Assembly: GCF_035784015.1 (NCBI RefSeq)
Contig: NZ_JALKOW010000003.1
From: Comamonas sp009360615
Lineage (GTDB): Bacteria > Pseudomonadota > Gammaproteobacteria > Burkholderiales > Burkholderiaceae_C
DNA: 64,000 bases
Reading direction: 5' to 3' (one strand)
A model generated the notes under the pieces. That model had not been told where the DNA came from. It did no database searches and was given only the letters and a program-made list of their open reading frames with translations. This document shows positions 56,191 to 64,000 of this stretch, piece after piece. The stretch's first letter is position 1; each line of letters starts with the position of its first letter. Made by a program: the position numbers and the translations under genes.

Positions 56191-57249
56191 TTAGAAAGCG
56201 TGGCGGATACCCACTTGCACGCCAGCTTGGTTGCGGCCGGAACCGTCAGCCTTCAGGCCCACGGTGTCGCTCACACCCTTGGCAGCCAGGGCCATTGCAG
56301 AACCGTCTTGGTTCTTCAGGTAAGCCACAGTGCCGTACAGAGCAGTGCGCTTGGACAGGTTGTGCACATAGCCCAGGGACAGCTGGTGAGCCTTAGCAGG
56401 ACCTTCTTGGTCGTAGTAGGCGTACTGAGCCTTCACTTCGCCCACGCCACCCACGGGAGCGGACACGCCCAGCAGGTAGTTACGGAACTTGGCGCTGGAG
56501 CCAGCATCGGGCTTGTACTTGATTTGCTGGATGTTACCCACAACCTTGGCCACGCCAAAGTTGTAAGAAGCGCCGATGGACATTTCGTCACGATCGCCAG
56601 CAGTACCCTTCAGGTTGCCGTAGGCAGCGGTCACGCTCAGAGGACCGTTGTCATAGCCAACGTTACCACCAGCGTAGCGGCCAGCCTTGGTACCAGCAAC
56701 AGTCTTCTCGTCGAAAGCGTAGCTGATGTTGCCGGTGAAGCCGTTGAAGTTAGGCGAAGAGTAGGACACCATGTTGTTGGCACGGATGGTGTTTGTGTCG
56801 CCAGAAGTGGCGAAACCACCAAGAGTAGACCAACGGCTGAAGCCCAGGTTCTGGCCGATACCGGTAGCGCCGAACAGGTCATACTTCAGACCGGCACGGA
56901 AAGTGGGAGTGGTTTCACGACCCAGGCGAACTTCACCGAAGTTGCCGGACAGACGCACGGTGGATTCGCGCTTGAAGTCGAAGCCGTTAGCGTTGCCGGT
57001 GTCGCCGAAGATTTCGCCTTCCAGCCAGAAGCCAGCCTTCAGACCGCCACCCAGGTCTTCAGTACCGCGCAGGCCCAGACGGCTGGTCGCGTTACCGCTG
57101 CTGTGCACGCCGTACTTGGCGTCGTTGCCCACAGCGTTGTCCACGTAGGAAACGCCAGTGTCAACGATACCGAACAGAGTCACGGAAGATTGAGCCATTG
57201 CGGCGCCGGAAGCGGCCAGCACTGCCAGGGCGATCAGAGATTTTTTCAT
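56191..57249 (-). CDS. Gram-negative porin (Omp32-like), second
   Basis: A 352-aa trimeric porin similar to Omp32 of Delftia/Comamonas. Signal MKKSLIALAVLAASGAAMAQ, then SSVTLFGIVDTGVSYVDN, RLGLRGTEDLGGGLKAGFWLEG, an RLGRETTP region, and the C-terminal VGIRHAF. Codon choice is notably uniform (for example GGC, AAC, GTT), as in highly expressed genes. It is probably the major porin. Confidence 0.95.
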   Translation of the reverse strand: MKKSLIALAVLAASGAAMAQSSVTLFGIVDTGVSYVDNAVGNDAKYGVHSSGNATSRLGLRGTEDLGGGLKAGFWLEGEIFGDTGNANGFDFKRESTVRLSGNFGEVRLGRETTPTFRAGLKYDLFGATGIGQNLGFSRWSTLGGFATSGDTNTIRANNMVSYSSPNFNGFTGNISYAFDEKTVAGTKAGRYAGGNVGYDNGPLSVTAAYGNLKGTAGDRDEMSIGASYNFGVAKVVGNIQQIKYKPDAGSSAKFRNYLLGVSAPVGGVGEVKAQYAYYDQEGPAKAHQLSLGYVHNLSKRTALYGTVAYLKNQDGSAMALAAKGVSDTVGLKADGSGRNQAGVQVGIRHAF

Positions 57250-57667
57250 TACGAGTTACTCCAAGGTTTAGAAGGGCGCCGGTTCTATGGGAGAGAGACT
57301 TGAGCCTCGAGCTCCACCGGTTTCCCGCGCCAACCTCCTGGTGGGGAAGTTGGGTCTATTGCACCAGACCCCCGGGCCCAGCGCAAAGGAATTCGCCCAA
57401 AACTGCTCGATTCGGCGCGTTTTCGTTGCACCACCGCAACAAACTCCAGGCCACACTCGCGGGCACACCCTTAGGGGTTTCAGCCTAGCATTGCCCCAGC
57501 GCAAGTTACGGGTGAATCACTCTGGTGTACCTTATCGACGTTGACGCCCCAGGGGCGCCGTACCGGGTTCTCAAGACTCATGCCAAAGCAGATCTGGCAG
57601 GGTATGGCCGATGGCGAGGACTCAGATGCCTTCTGGCTTGCGTAAATAAATCCGATTCTTTTTGACC
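57250..57667. other. 418-bp intergenic region, porin/coq7 divergent
   Basis: No gene. It must hold the promoters of the strong porin gene (minus) and coq7 (plus). A perfect palindrome CGCCCC-A-GGGGCG is at 57545-57557. I could not identify convincing -35/-10 pairs. No RNA gene was recognised. Confidence 0.5.
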
Positions 57668-58285
57668 ATGGACAAGTTTCTGACCGCTGCCGATGCAGCT
57701 CTTCGCACTCTGTTTGCCGACCCGGTCGCCGCCGAGCGCTCGCCTGCCGCAGGCATTGCCGAGGCCGAGCTGAGCGATGAGCAACGCAAGCTCTCCGCAG
57801 CCTTGATGCGCGTCAATCATGTAGGCGAAGTCTGCGCTCAGGCCCTGTACAACGCCCAGGCCATGGTCACCAAGGACATGGAGCTGCGCGAGCATTTGTT
57901 GCAGGCCGCCCGCGAGGAGATGGATCACCTGGCCTGGACGCGAGAGCGCCTGCACGCGCTGGGAGGCAGGCCTTCGCTGCTGAACCCGCTGTGGTTTGGG
58001 GGTGCCTTTGCCATCGGCACGATTGCCGCCAAGATCAGCGACGCCGCCAGCCTGGGTTTTGTGGTCGAGACAGAAAACCAGGTCTCAGCCCATCTGGCAA
58101 GCCATCTGGGCCGCCTGCCCGAGGAAGACCAGGCCTCGCGCGCCGTGGTCGAGCGCATGAAGGATGATGAGGAGCGGCATGCCGCTGCAGCCATCGACGA
58201 AGGCGCAATGCAGCTGCCACCGCTCGCCCAGGGGCTGATGCGCATGGCAGCCAAGGTCATGACGATCACGGCGCACCGCATCTGA
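57668..58285 (+). CDS. coq7: 3-demethoxyubiquinol 3-hydroxylase (Coq7)
   Basis: A 205-aa di-iron carboxylate enzyme of ubiquinone synthesis, the form found in betaproteobacteria in place of UbiF. The ligands are in LRVNHVGEVCAQALY, AAREEMDHLAW and the C-terminal KDDEERHAAAAI. ATG 57668 is used; a TTG 6 bp upstream is also in frame. Confidence 0.95.
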   Translation: MDKFLTAADAALRTLFADPVAAERSPAAGIAEAELSDEQRKLSAALMRVNHVGEVCAQALYNAQAMVTKDMELREHLLQAAREEMDHLAWTRERLHALGGRPSLLNPLWFGGAFAIGTIAAKISDAASLGFVVETENQVSAHLASHLGRLPEEDQASRAVVERMKDDEERHAAAAIDEGAMQLPPLAQGLMRMAAKVMTITAHRI

Positions 58286-58311
58286 GCACCGCCGGCTCGC
58301 AAGAAGTGCCC

Positions 58312-58336
58312 AACGGGCCTCCGAGGCCCGTTTTTT
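58312..58336 (+). terminator. Terminator after coq7
   Basis: Stem AACGGGCCT (58312-58320) with AGGCCCGTT (58324-58332), then a T run. Confidence 0.88.
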
Positions 58337-58355
58337 GCCCGCGAATGAACAGGCC

Positions 58356-58808
58356 TCAGGCTTCGACGATGTCGAAGCCGGTCGTGATTTCGGCAGTCTT
58401 GCCCAGCATGATGGTGGCCGAGCAGTATTTGTCGTGGCTCATGGCAATGGCACGTTCGACGGCGCCGGCCGACAGGTTCTTGCCGCTGACCGTGAACTGC
58501 ATGTGGATCTTGGTGAACACCTTGGGGTCGGTGTCGGCGCGCTCGGAAGTCAGCTGCACGCTGCAGCCCTTCACATCGTGGCGACCCCGCTTGAGGATCA
58601 GCACCACGTCGTAGGCCGTGCAGCCGCCGGCGCCGGCCAGCAGCATTTCCATGGGGCGAGGCGCCTGGTTGCGACCGCCGTTGGCCGGGTTTTTCTCGTC
58701 GGGTGCGCCATCCATATTGACCACATGGCCGCTGCCGGTCTCCGCCACAAAACCCATGCCCGAGCGCGTACCGGTCGCCGCGCCTGTCCAACTAACCGTG
58801 CATTCCAT
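58356..58808 (-). CDS. OsmC-family protein
   Basis: A 150-aa OsmC/YhfA-like protein with two conserved Cys residues (GAGGCTAYDVVL and HDKYCSATIML), as in thiol-dependent organic peroxide reductases. PMEMLLAGAGGC is the family motif. It is convergent with coq7 and divergent from the sRNA region. Confidence 0.92.
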   Translation of the reverse strand: MECTVSWTGAATGTRSGMGFVAETGSGHVVNMDGAPDEKNPANGGRNQAPRPMEMLLAGAGGCTAYDVVLILKRGRHDVKGCSVQLTSERADTDPKVFTKIHMQFTVSGKNLSAGAVERAIAMSHDKYCSATIMLGKTAEITTGFDIVEA

Positions 58809-58892
58809 TGTTTTTCCTCTCGAAACTGTTGCAATTTTGCATCAAATACATAAAAACCCGAATCTTTTGATGCACAGAAAACACAAGCCTCA

Positions 58893-58898
58893 TACAAT
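58893..58898 (+). promoter_or_regulatory. -10 box of the putative sRNA
   Basis: TACAAT at 58893-58898. A TTGATG at 58867 is 20 bp away, too long for a standard spacing, and TGCACA at 58871 gives 16 bp but is a poor -35. The start of transcription would be near 58905. Confidence 0.4.
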
Positions 58899-58904
58899 AC
58901 AACT

Positions 58905-59042
58905 CAAGCGTTACCTGTGAGGTCAAACCCGCAGGCAGACTGCAGATTACTGGTTAACACCGATCTGTATCGCACCGATTGTCTCCTCCACCTCCTCTAA
59001 TGGTGGATTCAGCCCCTAGCTCCTGAGCTAGGGGCTTTTTTT
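58905..59042 (+). ncRNA. Putative sRNA with CUCCUC anti-Shine-Dalgarno motifs
   Basis: A region with no open frame, a plausible -10 box upstream and a perfect intrinsic terminator at the end. Near the 3' end, TCCACC (58987-58992) and GGTGGA (59002-59007) form a 6-bp stem whose loop shows TCCTCT, preceded by another CTCCTCC (58983-58989). A smaller CGAT/ATCG hairpin lies at about 58953-58970. C/U-rich CCUCC motifs are complementary to ribosome binding sites, as in CcsR/cuckoo-type sRNAs. Rfam's betaproteobacterial toxic sRNA is another candidate. The 5' end is approximate. Confidence 0.55.
59011..59042 (+). terminator. Intrinsic terminator of the putative sRNA
   Basis: AGCCCCTAGCTC / GAGCTAGGGGCT (59011-59036), then TTTTTT. 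No protein gene ends upstream on this strand, which argues for an RNA gene. Confidence 0.92.
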
Positions 59043-59193
59043 CGTACCTGCCCATCCCGCTTCTCAGAGCGACAGCATGCACCTCTTGAGCGAGTACTGC
59101 AGCACGGCAAGCAAGCGCCTATCATGGTCGGCTTCCATGCACCCGGCAGGCTGACGACCCTGGCTCTGGTGCTCTGCTCTCGATTTGTCCACC

Positions 59194-60747
59194 ATGACTC
59201 AAGCCCTGACCCCTGCCGATTATCTGACTCGCATCCTCAATGCACGCGTCTATGACGTGGCCGTGGAGTCCGATCTGGACATTGCCAAGAATCTCAGCCG
59301 CCGCCTGCACAACAAGGTGCTGCTGAAGCGCGAGGATCAGCAGCCCGTGTTCAGCTTCAAGTTGCGCGGCGCCTATAACAAGATGGCCAACCTCACGGCC
59401 GAGCAGCTGCAAAAAGGCGTGATCTGCGCCAGCGCGGGCAACCACGCCCAGGGCACGGCCATGAGCGCCAGAAAGCTGGGCTGCCGCGCCGTGATCGTCA
59501 TGCCCACCACCACGCCCCAGGTGAAGATCGACGCCGTGATCGCCCTGGGCGGCGAAGCCGTGCTGGCCGGCGAAAGCTATTCCGACGCCTACAAGCATGC
59601 AATCAAGCTGCAAAAGGAGCAGGGGCTGACCTTTGTCCACCCGTTTGACGACCCGGACGTGATCGCGGGCCAGGGCACCATCGCCATGGAAATGCTGCGC
59701 CAGCTGCAGAAGCTGGGCAGCCAGCGCCTGGATGCCGTCTTCGTGCCCATCGGCGGTGGCGGCCTGATTGCAGGCATTGCGAACTACATCAAGGCCGTTC
59801 GCCCCGAGGTGAAGGTGATCGGCGTGCACACCAAGGACTCGAACGCCATGATGCAGTCCGTGCAGGCGGGCGAGCGCGTGGAGCTGGCCGACGTGGGACT
59901 GTTCGCCGACGGCACCGCCGTGAAGCTGGTGGGGGCGGAAACCTTCCGCATCACCCAGGGCCTGGTGGATGATTATGTGACCGTGGACACCGATGCCGTC
60001 TGCGCCGCCATCAAGGACATCTTCACCGACACCCGCTCCATCGTCGAGCCCTCGGGCGCCCTGGGCGTGGCGGCCATCAAGCAGTACGTGGCACGGCACA
60101 AGACCAAGGGCGAAACCTACGCCGCCGTACTGAGCGGCGCCAATATGAACTTCGACCGCCTGCGCTTTGTGGCCGAGCGCGCCGAGGTCGGCGAAGAGCG
60201 CGAAGCCCTGTTCGCGGTCACCATCCCCGAAGAACGCGGCAGCTTCAAGCATTTCTGCGAGGTGGTGGGCAAGCTGCCCGGCGGCCCGCGCAACGTGACC
60301 GAGTTCAACTATCGCATCAGCCACGACAGCAAGGCCCATGTGTTTGTCGGCCTGACCACACCGACCCGGGGCGAGTCCGAGAAGATCTGCAAGAACTTCC
60401 AGAAGAACGGCTTTGACGCACTCGATCTGACCTTTGACGAGATGGCCAAGGAGCATCTGCGCCATATGGTGGGCGGCCACTCGCCGCTGGCCCAGGACGA
60501 GCGCCTGCTGCGCTTTGTCTTCCCCGAGCGTCCCGGTGCACTGTTCAAGTTCCTGAGCCTGATGGCTCCGACCTGGAATATCTCGCTGTTCCACTACCGC
60601 AACCAGGGCGCGGACTACGGTCGCATCCTGGTCGGGATGCAGGTGCCGGCCAGGGACCACAAGAAGTTCGACAGCTTCCTCAAGAACCTCGGCTACCCCT
60701 GGGTGGAGGAAACCGGCAATCCTGCGTACCAGTTGTTCCTGAAGTAA
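59194..60747 (+). CDS. ilvA: Threonine ammonia-lyase, biosynthetic
   Basis: A 517-aa PLP enzyme making 2-oxobutanoate for isoleucine synthesis. The PLP Lys is in FSFKLRGAYNKM, the phosphate-binding loop is PIGGGGLIAG, and two C-terminal ACT-like regulatory domains (about 330-517) indicate the isoleucine-sensitive form. ATG 59194 is used; a TTG at 59185 is in frame. Confidence 0.96.
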   Translation: MTQALTPADYLTRILNARVYDVAVESDLDIAKNLSRRLHNKVLLKREDQQPVFSFKLRGAYNKMANLTAEQLQKGVICASAGNHAQGTAMSARKLGCRAVIVMPTTTPQVKIDAVIALGGEAVLAGESYSDAYKHAIKLQKEQGLTFVHPFDDPDVIAGQGTIAMEMLRQLQKLGSQRLDAVFVPIGGGGLIAGIANYIKAVRPEVKVIGVHTKDSNAMMQSVQAGERVELADVGLFADGTAVKLVGAETFRITQGLVDDYVTVDTDAVCAAIKDIFTDTRSIVEPSGALGVAAIKQYVARHKTKGETYAAVLSGANMNFDRLRFVAERAEVGEEREALFAVTIPEERGSFKHFCEVVGKLPGGPRNVTEFNYRISHDSKAHVFVGLTTPTRGESEKICKNFQKNGFDALDLTFDEMAKEHLRHMVGGHSPLAQDERLLRFVFPERPGALFKFLSLMAPTWNISLFHYRNQGADYGRILVGMQVPARDHKKFDSFLKNLGYPWVEETGNPAYQLFLK

Positions 60748-60840
60748 AAAACAGGAGCTGCTGCCGCTTTTCCTGCATGGATTTCAGATAGAAAAGACCC
60801 TGAAATCCATGAATATCAAGCGCAATCAGCTCCTTTTTTA
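60748..60840. repeat. Dispersed palindromic intergenic repeat, copy 2
   Basis: Outer arms AGGAGCTG (60753-60760) and CAGCTCCT (60827-60834). Perfect 12-bp inner arms CATGGATTTCAG (60776-60787) and CTGAAATCCATG (60800-60811). Followed by a T run, so it can terminate ilvA transcription. Same layout as 32878-32969. Confidence 0.75.
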
Positions 60841-60851
60841 TTCACAACACT

Positions 60852-61682
60852 ATGCAAGCCCTGCGCCACTATCTGCTGGCCGTCCAGTTCTTCAGCCGCA
60901 TCCCCGTGGCCGGACGTCTGGCGGCCTGGGTGGGCTGGAGCCCCGAGATGCAGCGTGCCAGCGCCGCACATCTGCCGGGCGTGGGCTGGCTGGTGGGCCT
61001 GTGGGCCGCGCTGCTGCTGGGCCTGCTGCTCTGGCTGCTGCCGGCAAGTCCCTGGTCTGCGCTGGCGGCGGCGCTCATCAGCACCGCCGGCACGCTCTGG
61101 CTGACCGGCGGTTTCCATGAGGACGGCCTGGCCGATGTCGCGGACGGCCTGGGCGGCCTGGTCCCGCCCGTGCGCGCGCTGGAGATCATGAAGGACTCGC
61201 GCATCGGTGCCTATGGCGTGATGGCCCTGCTCATGTCCCTGCTGACCAAGGTGGTGCTGATCGCCCTGCTGCTGTCCGTGATGCAGCCGTTCTGGGGGCC
61301 GGGGCCGGTGCTAATCCTCGTGTGCTGCATTCACGTGCTGTCACGCTTTGCGCCGCTGGTGCTGATGCACAGCCTGCCCCATGTCGGACTGGCCGCGAGC
61401 AGCAAGACCCTGCATATCGCGGGCCAGCAACTGGGCTGGCAAGGGCTGCTGACCGGCGGCCTCTGGTGCCTGCCGGCACTGGGCCTGCTGGGCTGGCTCG
61501 GCGTCTGGAGCTTTGTTCCCAGCCTGCTGGCGGCCATGCTGGTCACCACCTGGCTGCTGCAGCGCTGGCTGCGCAAGCGTCTGGGCGGCATGACGGGCGA
61601 TTGCCTGGGCGCTTGCCAGCAGCTCAATGAACTGGCGCTGCTGCTCGCCAGCTGCATCTATCTGCGCCAGTTGCAGGCATGA
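60852..61682 (+). CDS. cobS: Adenosylcobinamide-GDP ribazoletransferase (cobalamin synthase)
   Basis: A 276-aa inner-membrane enzyme joining alpha-ribazole to adenosylcobinamide-GDP. It has LLAVQFFSRIPV at the start, GGFHEDGLADVADGLGG (metal-binding motif) and DSRIGAYGV. The following cobC overlaps by 4 bp. No cobalamin riboswitch is visible upstream. Confidence 0.95.
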   Translation: MQALRHYLLAVQFFSRIPVAGRLAAWVGWSPEMQRASAAHLPGVGWLVGLWAALLLGLLLWLLPASPWSALAAALISTAGTLWLTGGFHEDGLADVADGLGGLVPPVRALEIMKDSRIGAYGVMALLMSLLTKVVLIALLLSVMQPFWGPGPVLILVCCIHVLSRFAPLVLMHSLPHVGLAASSKTLHIAGQQLGWQGLLTGGLWCLPALGLLGWLGVWSFVPSLLAAMLVTTWLLQRWLRKRLGGMTGDCLGACQQLNELALLLASCIYLRQLQA

Positions 61683-62242
61683 AAACACTATGGCTGGTGC
61701 GCCACGCGCGCCCCTTGATCGACACCGAGCGCTGTTATGGCCGCCTCGATGTCGCCGCCGATGCACAAGCCACCAGGCAGGCCGCACTGGACTTGCTGCC
61801 ATCTCTGATGCCCCTGCATGGCCAGCTGCAGATCCGCCATTCGCCGCTAAAGAGATGCAGGCAGCTGGCGCTGGATCTGCAGGCACTGGAACCCGATTTC
61901 GCCTCCACCCCCGACGGCAGATTGCTGGAAATGGATTTCGGCCACTGGGAAGGCGTGCGCTGGAATGACATCGGCGAAGCCGCCGTCGGTGCCTGGGCGC
62001 AGGATCTGGCGCTGCACGCACCCGGCGAGGGCGAATCCCTGGCAGACATGCTGCAGCGCGTCCATGAGGCGCTGCAAGACGCCGCCGCCGGCGACAGCGA
62101 GCACATGGTCTGGATCTGCCATGCGGGCGTGGCGCGCTGCGCGCAATGGCTGCTGCAACATGGCCGCCAGCTGCCGCAAAGCCATGAATGGACCTTGCCG
62201 GCACCCGCCTATGGACAGTGGCTGCGGCTTGAACTCAGTTGA
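61679..62242 (+). CDS. cobC: Histidine phosphatase, probable alpha-ribazole phosphatase
   Basis: A 187-aa phosphoglycerate-mutase-like protein. The phosphohistidine motif is LVRHARP (His8), with HSPLKRC, EMDFGHWEG and the second His in ICHAGVARC. The coupled position after cobS supports the CobC role, dephosphorylating alpha-ribazole-5'-phosphate. Its 3' end overlaps the convergent gspC-like gene by 8 bp. Confidence 0.87.
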   Translation: MKTLWLVRHARPLIDTERCYGRLDVAADAQATRQAALDLLPSLMPLHGQLQIRHSPLKRCRQLALDLQALEPDFASTPDGRLLEMDFGHWEGVRWNDIGEAAVGAWAQDLALHAPGEGESLADMLQRVHEALQDAAAGDSEHMVWICHAGVARCAQWLLQHGRQLPQSHEWTLPAPAYGQWLRLELS

Positions 62243-62666
62243 ATGACGCCATGGGCGGCCTGGGCAGTTGCAGCACCATGCTGGTCGGCCCGTTGGCGGG
62301 GCCCAGTCGCGCTTCGCGCGCCGCCAGGGATTGCAGAATCACCCCCTCCTCCACGGCTTCACCCACGCGCACGGCCTTGCTGCCCTTGCCTTCCACAGCA
62401 ATCACGGCAGCACCGCCACCGGTTTCATGGCCGGCCAGCACCCCCAGCAGCGCATAGCGGCTGGCCACCGGAGCGGCCACGGCGGCGGTGGGCGCAGCGA
62501 CCGCACCCAAAGCCTTGGCCATGGCCTGGGCATTGGCCTGCAGCGGCTGCGCAGGCACGACCGAGGGTAAAGGCTCACTGGCGCGCCCGACGAACCGGAG
62601 TGTCCAGAACACCACCACCGCGGCGGCAATCGCCCACAGCAGCATGGTGGCGAGCTTGACCCGCAT
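62235..62666 (-). CDS. Type II secretion GspC-like protein (short)
   Basis: A 143-aa protein with an N-terminal TM helix (LATMLLWAIAAAVVVFWTLRFVG) and a C-terminal HR-like domain (SRYALLGVLAGHETGGGAAVIAVEGKGSKAVRVGE region). It lacks the PDZ or coiled-coil domain of classical GspC. GspC links the secretin to the inner-membrane platform. It is divergent from gspG. MRVKLATMLLW (ATG 62666) is the preferred start; ATG 62705 is an alternative. Confidence 0.82.
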   Translation of the reverse strand: MRVKLATMLLWAIAAAVVVFWTLRFVGRASEPLPSVVPAQPLQANAQAMAKALGAVAAPTAAVAAPVASRYALLGVLAGHETGGGAAVIAVEGKGSKAVRVGEAVEEGVILQSLAAREARLGPANGPTSMVLQLPRPPMASFN

Positions 62667-62751
62667 GGAAATGCCTTGGCCTGGGTTGAAAGATTGCGTT
62701 CGCATTCGACGATTATGATGGCGCAATACTGCATTTTTCCTACAGTCCTCC

Positions 62752-63204
62752 ATGAGCACCAACTGCCGCCATCCGCTGTCTGCTATTCGCCACGCCGCAT
62801 CGCGCGGCTTTACCCTCATCGAATTGATGGTGGTGCTGGTCATCATCGGCGTGCTGGCGGCCCTGATCGTGCCCAATGTGCTGGATCGCGCCGACGATGC
62901 CCGCGTGACCGCCGCCAAGACCGATATCGCCAATATCAATCAGGCACTCAAGCTCTACCGCCTGGACAACCAGCGCTACCCGACAGCAGAGCAGGGTTTG
63001 CAGGCGCTGGTGGCCAAGCCCACCACCGGCCCGGCACCTCAAAACTGGAAGCCGTACCTGGAAAAGCTGCCCAATGATCCCTGGGGCAATCCCTATCAAT
63101 ATCTGAATCCCGGAGTGAAGGGCCCCATCGACATCATGTCCTTTGGCGCTGACGGCAAGGCCGGCGGCGAAGGCAAGGATGCGGATATCGGCTCCTGGCA
63201 ATGA
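62752..63204 (+). CDS. gspG: Type II secretion major pseudopilin
   Basis: A 150-aa pseudopilin. The prepilin peptidase site is RG|FTLIELMVVLVIIGVLAAL, with cleavage after Gly19. The C-terminal Ca-binding WGNPYQYLNPG and DIMSFGADGKAGGEG are typical. It starts the gspGHI series. Confidence 0.97.
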   Translation: MSTNCRHPLSAIRHAASRGFTLIELMVVLVIIGVLAALIVPNVLDRADDARVTAAKTDIANINQALKLYRLDNQRYPTAEQGLQALVAKPTTGPAPQNWKPYLEKLPNDPWGNPYQYLNPGVKGPIDIMSFGADGKAGGEGKDADIGSWQ

Positions 63205-63213
63205 GCGTTAAAG

Positions 63214-63320
63214 CCCCCATGTTCCCTCACTGCCTGTGGTCGCTGCCCCCCAAGGGGGCACCGACCGGCATTCACCGACTTTTGCCTTGGGGCGGCCTGG
63301 CGACAAAGCCCGCCCACCGC
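63214..63320. repeat. Intergenic G/C-rich segment between gspG and gspH
   Basis: Contains the palindrome TGCCCCC-CAA-GGGGGCA (63244-63260) and TTGCCTTGGGGCGGCCTGGCGAC. The gap between gspG and gspH is 164 bp, unusually large within a gsp operon. It has the look of a short dispersed repeat common in Comamonadaceae. Confidence 0.45.
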
Positions 63321-63368
63321 TTAGCCACTTGCCCCATCAACGCATAACTGCAGAGTCAAGTACCTCTC

Positions 63369-63809
63369 ATGCGTCGCCTCACACATGCTGGCTTTACCTT
63401 GCTGGAGTTGCTGGTGGTGATTTCCATCATGGCGCTGGCGACGGCGGGTGTGAGCCTTGCCATGCGCGACAGCGGGGAGCAGCAGCTCGAGCGCGAAGCC
63501 CAGCGCCTGGCCACGCTGCTGGAGTCGGCACGCGCCCAGGCCCGCACCAACGGCACGCTGGTGGTCTGGCGGCCCCTGCCGCAGGGCTTTCGCTTCGAGG
63601 GCCTTCCGGCCAACGTCAAGATGCCCACGCAATGGCTGCAGACAGCCGTTGTGGTGCAACCCGCCACGCCCGTGGTGCTGGGGCCGGAGCCGCTGATTCC
63701 GAGGCAGAGCATTACGCTGTCGCTGCCCGGCAGCCGCTCGGCGCCGCTGCGCCTGGCCACCGATGGGCTGCGCCCGTTCAGCATTCAAAGCCTGCAGGTG
63801 GCGCCATGA
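63369..63809 (+). CDS. gspH: Type II secretion minor pseudopilin GspH
   Basis: A 146-aa pseudopilin. Cleavage after Gly8 (HAG|FTLLELLVVISIMAL). The globular domain has QRLATLLESARAQARTNGTLVVW and ends with the FSIQSLQVAP strand. Its stop overlaps the gspI start (ATGA). Confidence 0.92.
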   Translation: MRRLTHAGFTLLELLVVISIMALATAGVSLAMRDSGEQQLEREAQRLATLLESARAQARTNGTLVVWRPLPQGFRFEGLPANVKMPTQWLQTAVVVQPATPVVLGPEPLIPRQSITLSLPGSRSAPLRLATDGLRPFSIQSLQVAP

Positions 63810-64000
63810 GGCCCGCCCTGCAGCAACGCGGCTTCACGCTGATCGAGGTGCTGGTCGCGGTCGGCATCGTCGGAGTCACCCTGCTGGCCGGCCTCCAGGC
63901 GAGCAGCGCCCTGACGCGCAATGCCCAGCGCCAGTCCGAGGTCATCCTGGCCCAGCTCTGCGCGCAGAACGAGCTGGTGCGGCTGCGCCTGTTCAACCAG
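63806..64000 (+). CDS. gspI: Type II secretion minor pseudopilin GspI (partial, cut by window end)
   Basis: The first 65 codons. The prepilin site is RG|FTLIEVLVAVGIVGVTLLAG (after Gly9), followed by NELVRLRLF as in GspI. It overlaps gspH by 4 bp. The 3' part and the rest of the gsp cluster lie outside the window. Confidence 0.88.
   Translation, partial: MRPALQQRGFTLIEVLVAVGIVGVTLLAGLQASSALTRNAQRQSEVILAQLCAQNELVRLRLFNQ

Larger units (their letters stand above)
58809..59193. other. 385-bp intergenic region with a putative sRNA gene
   Basis: No protein gene. It holds the OsmC promoter side (58809-58860, AT-rich), a probable sRNA with terminator (58905-59042), and about 150 bp upstream of ilvA with no recognised site. 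Confidence 0.6.

Noticed and set aside
60748..60851. Possible cobalamin riboswitch before cobS
   Set aside because: The region is only about 100 bp and is fully explained by the nested palindromic repeat; no B12-box-like sequence seen.

Overview
The window is a 64 kb stretch of a high-GC betaproteobacterial chromosome. It most resembles Comamonas or a close Comamonadaceae relative. The reasons are two tandem Omp32-type porins, an orphan Bug-type solute-binding protein, short dispersed intergenic repeats of the kind common in that family, and housekeeping gene order typical of Burkholderiales (ponA, pilMNOPQ, aroKB, dgt; metK beside lpxL-type genes; nrtR-pncA-pncB-nadE-nadM). This assignment is inference from content. 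There are no rRNA or tRNA genes, no CRISPR array and no prophage.

Layout. 1-2393: 5' part of gltB (minus strand), cut by the window edge. 2.4-3.3 kb: a RAYT-type transposase with a palindromic element at its 3' side. 3.4-13.3 kb: an IclR/PcaR-type regulator divergent from a ~9 kb aromatic catabolic cluster (pcaI, pcaJ, pcaF, a Bug protein, pcaD, cyclase-family hydrolase, YciI-like protein, SDR, AtoE-type permease, catC), ended by a strong terminator. It covers muconolactone to succinyl-CoA plus acetyl-CoA, but has no catA, catB or protocatechuate genes and carries three enzymes of unknown role. 13.4-17.1 kb: hexR divergent from tal and pgi. 17.2-20.0 kb: a methyltransferase, a DUF1415 protein and dgt. 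20.1-27.0 kb: aroB, aroK and the type IV pilus operon pilMNOPQ, all on the minus strand. 27.2-29.6 kb: ponA.

29.7-37.3 kb: cyaY/lptM, a di-iron MBL protein, msrPQ, and the System II cytochrome c maturation genes (ccsB, resB) with a diheme cytochrome c4. 37.3-42.5 kb: engB, an alpha/beta hydrolase, two LpxL-type acyltransferases, metK and a DUF1328 peptide. 42.6-48.6 kb: an NAD salvage island under a degenerate-Nudix NrtR regulator. 48.7-52.4 kb: a GNAT enzyme, an H-NS-like protein, and a large soluble protein with two tandem Cache/PAS-like halves and a C-terminal CheW domain. 52.4-54.7 kb: groES-groEL behind a perfect CIRCE operator. 54.8-57.2 kb: two porins. 57.7-62.2 kb: coq7, an OsmC protein, a probable sRNA with anti-Shine-Dalgarno motifs, ilvA, cobS and cobC. 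62.2-64.0 kb: start of a type II secretion cluster (gspC-like, gspG, gspH, partial gspI).

The most interesting items are the hybrid catabolic operon with its uncharacterised cyclase/YciI/SDR cassette, the tandem-Cache CheW protein, the CUCCUC-loop sRNA candidate, the NrtR island, and the dispersed palindromic repeats. No computation was run. Family assignments rest on reading motifs and protein lengths.
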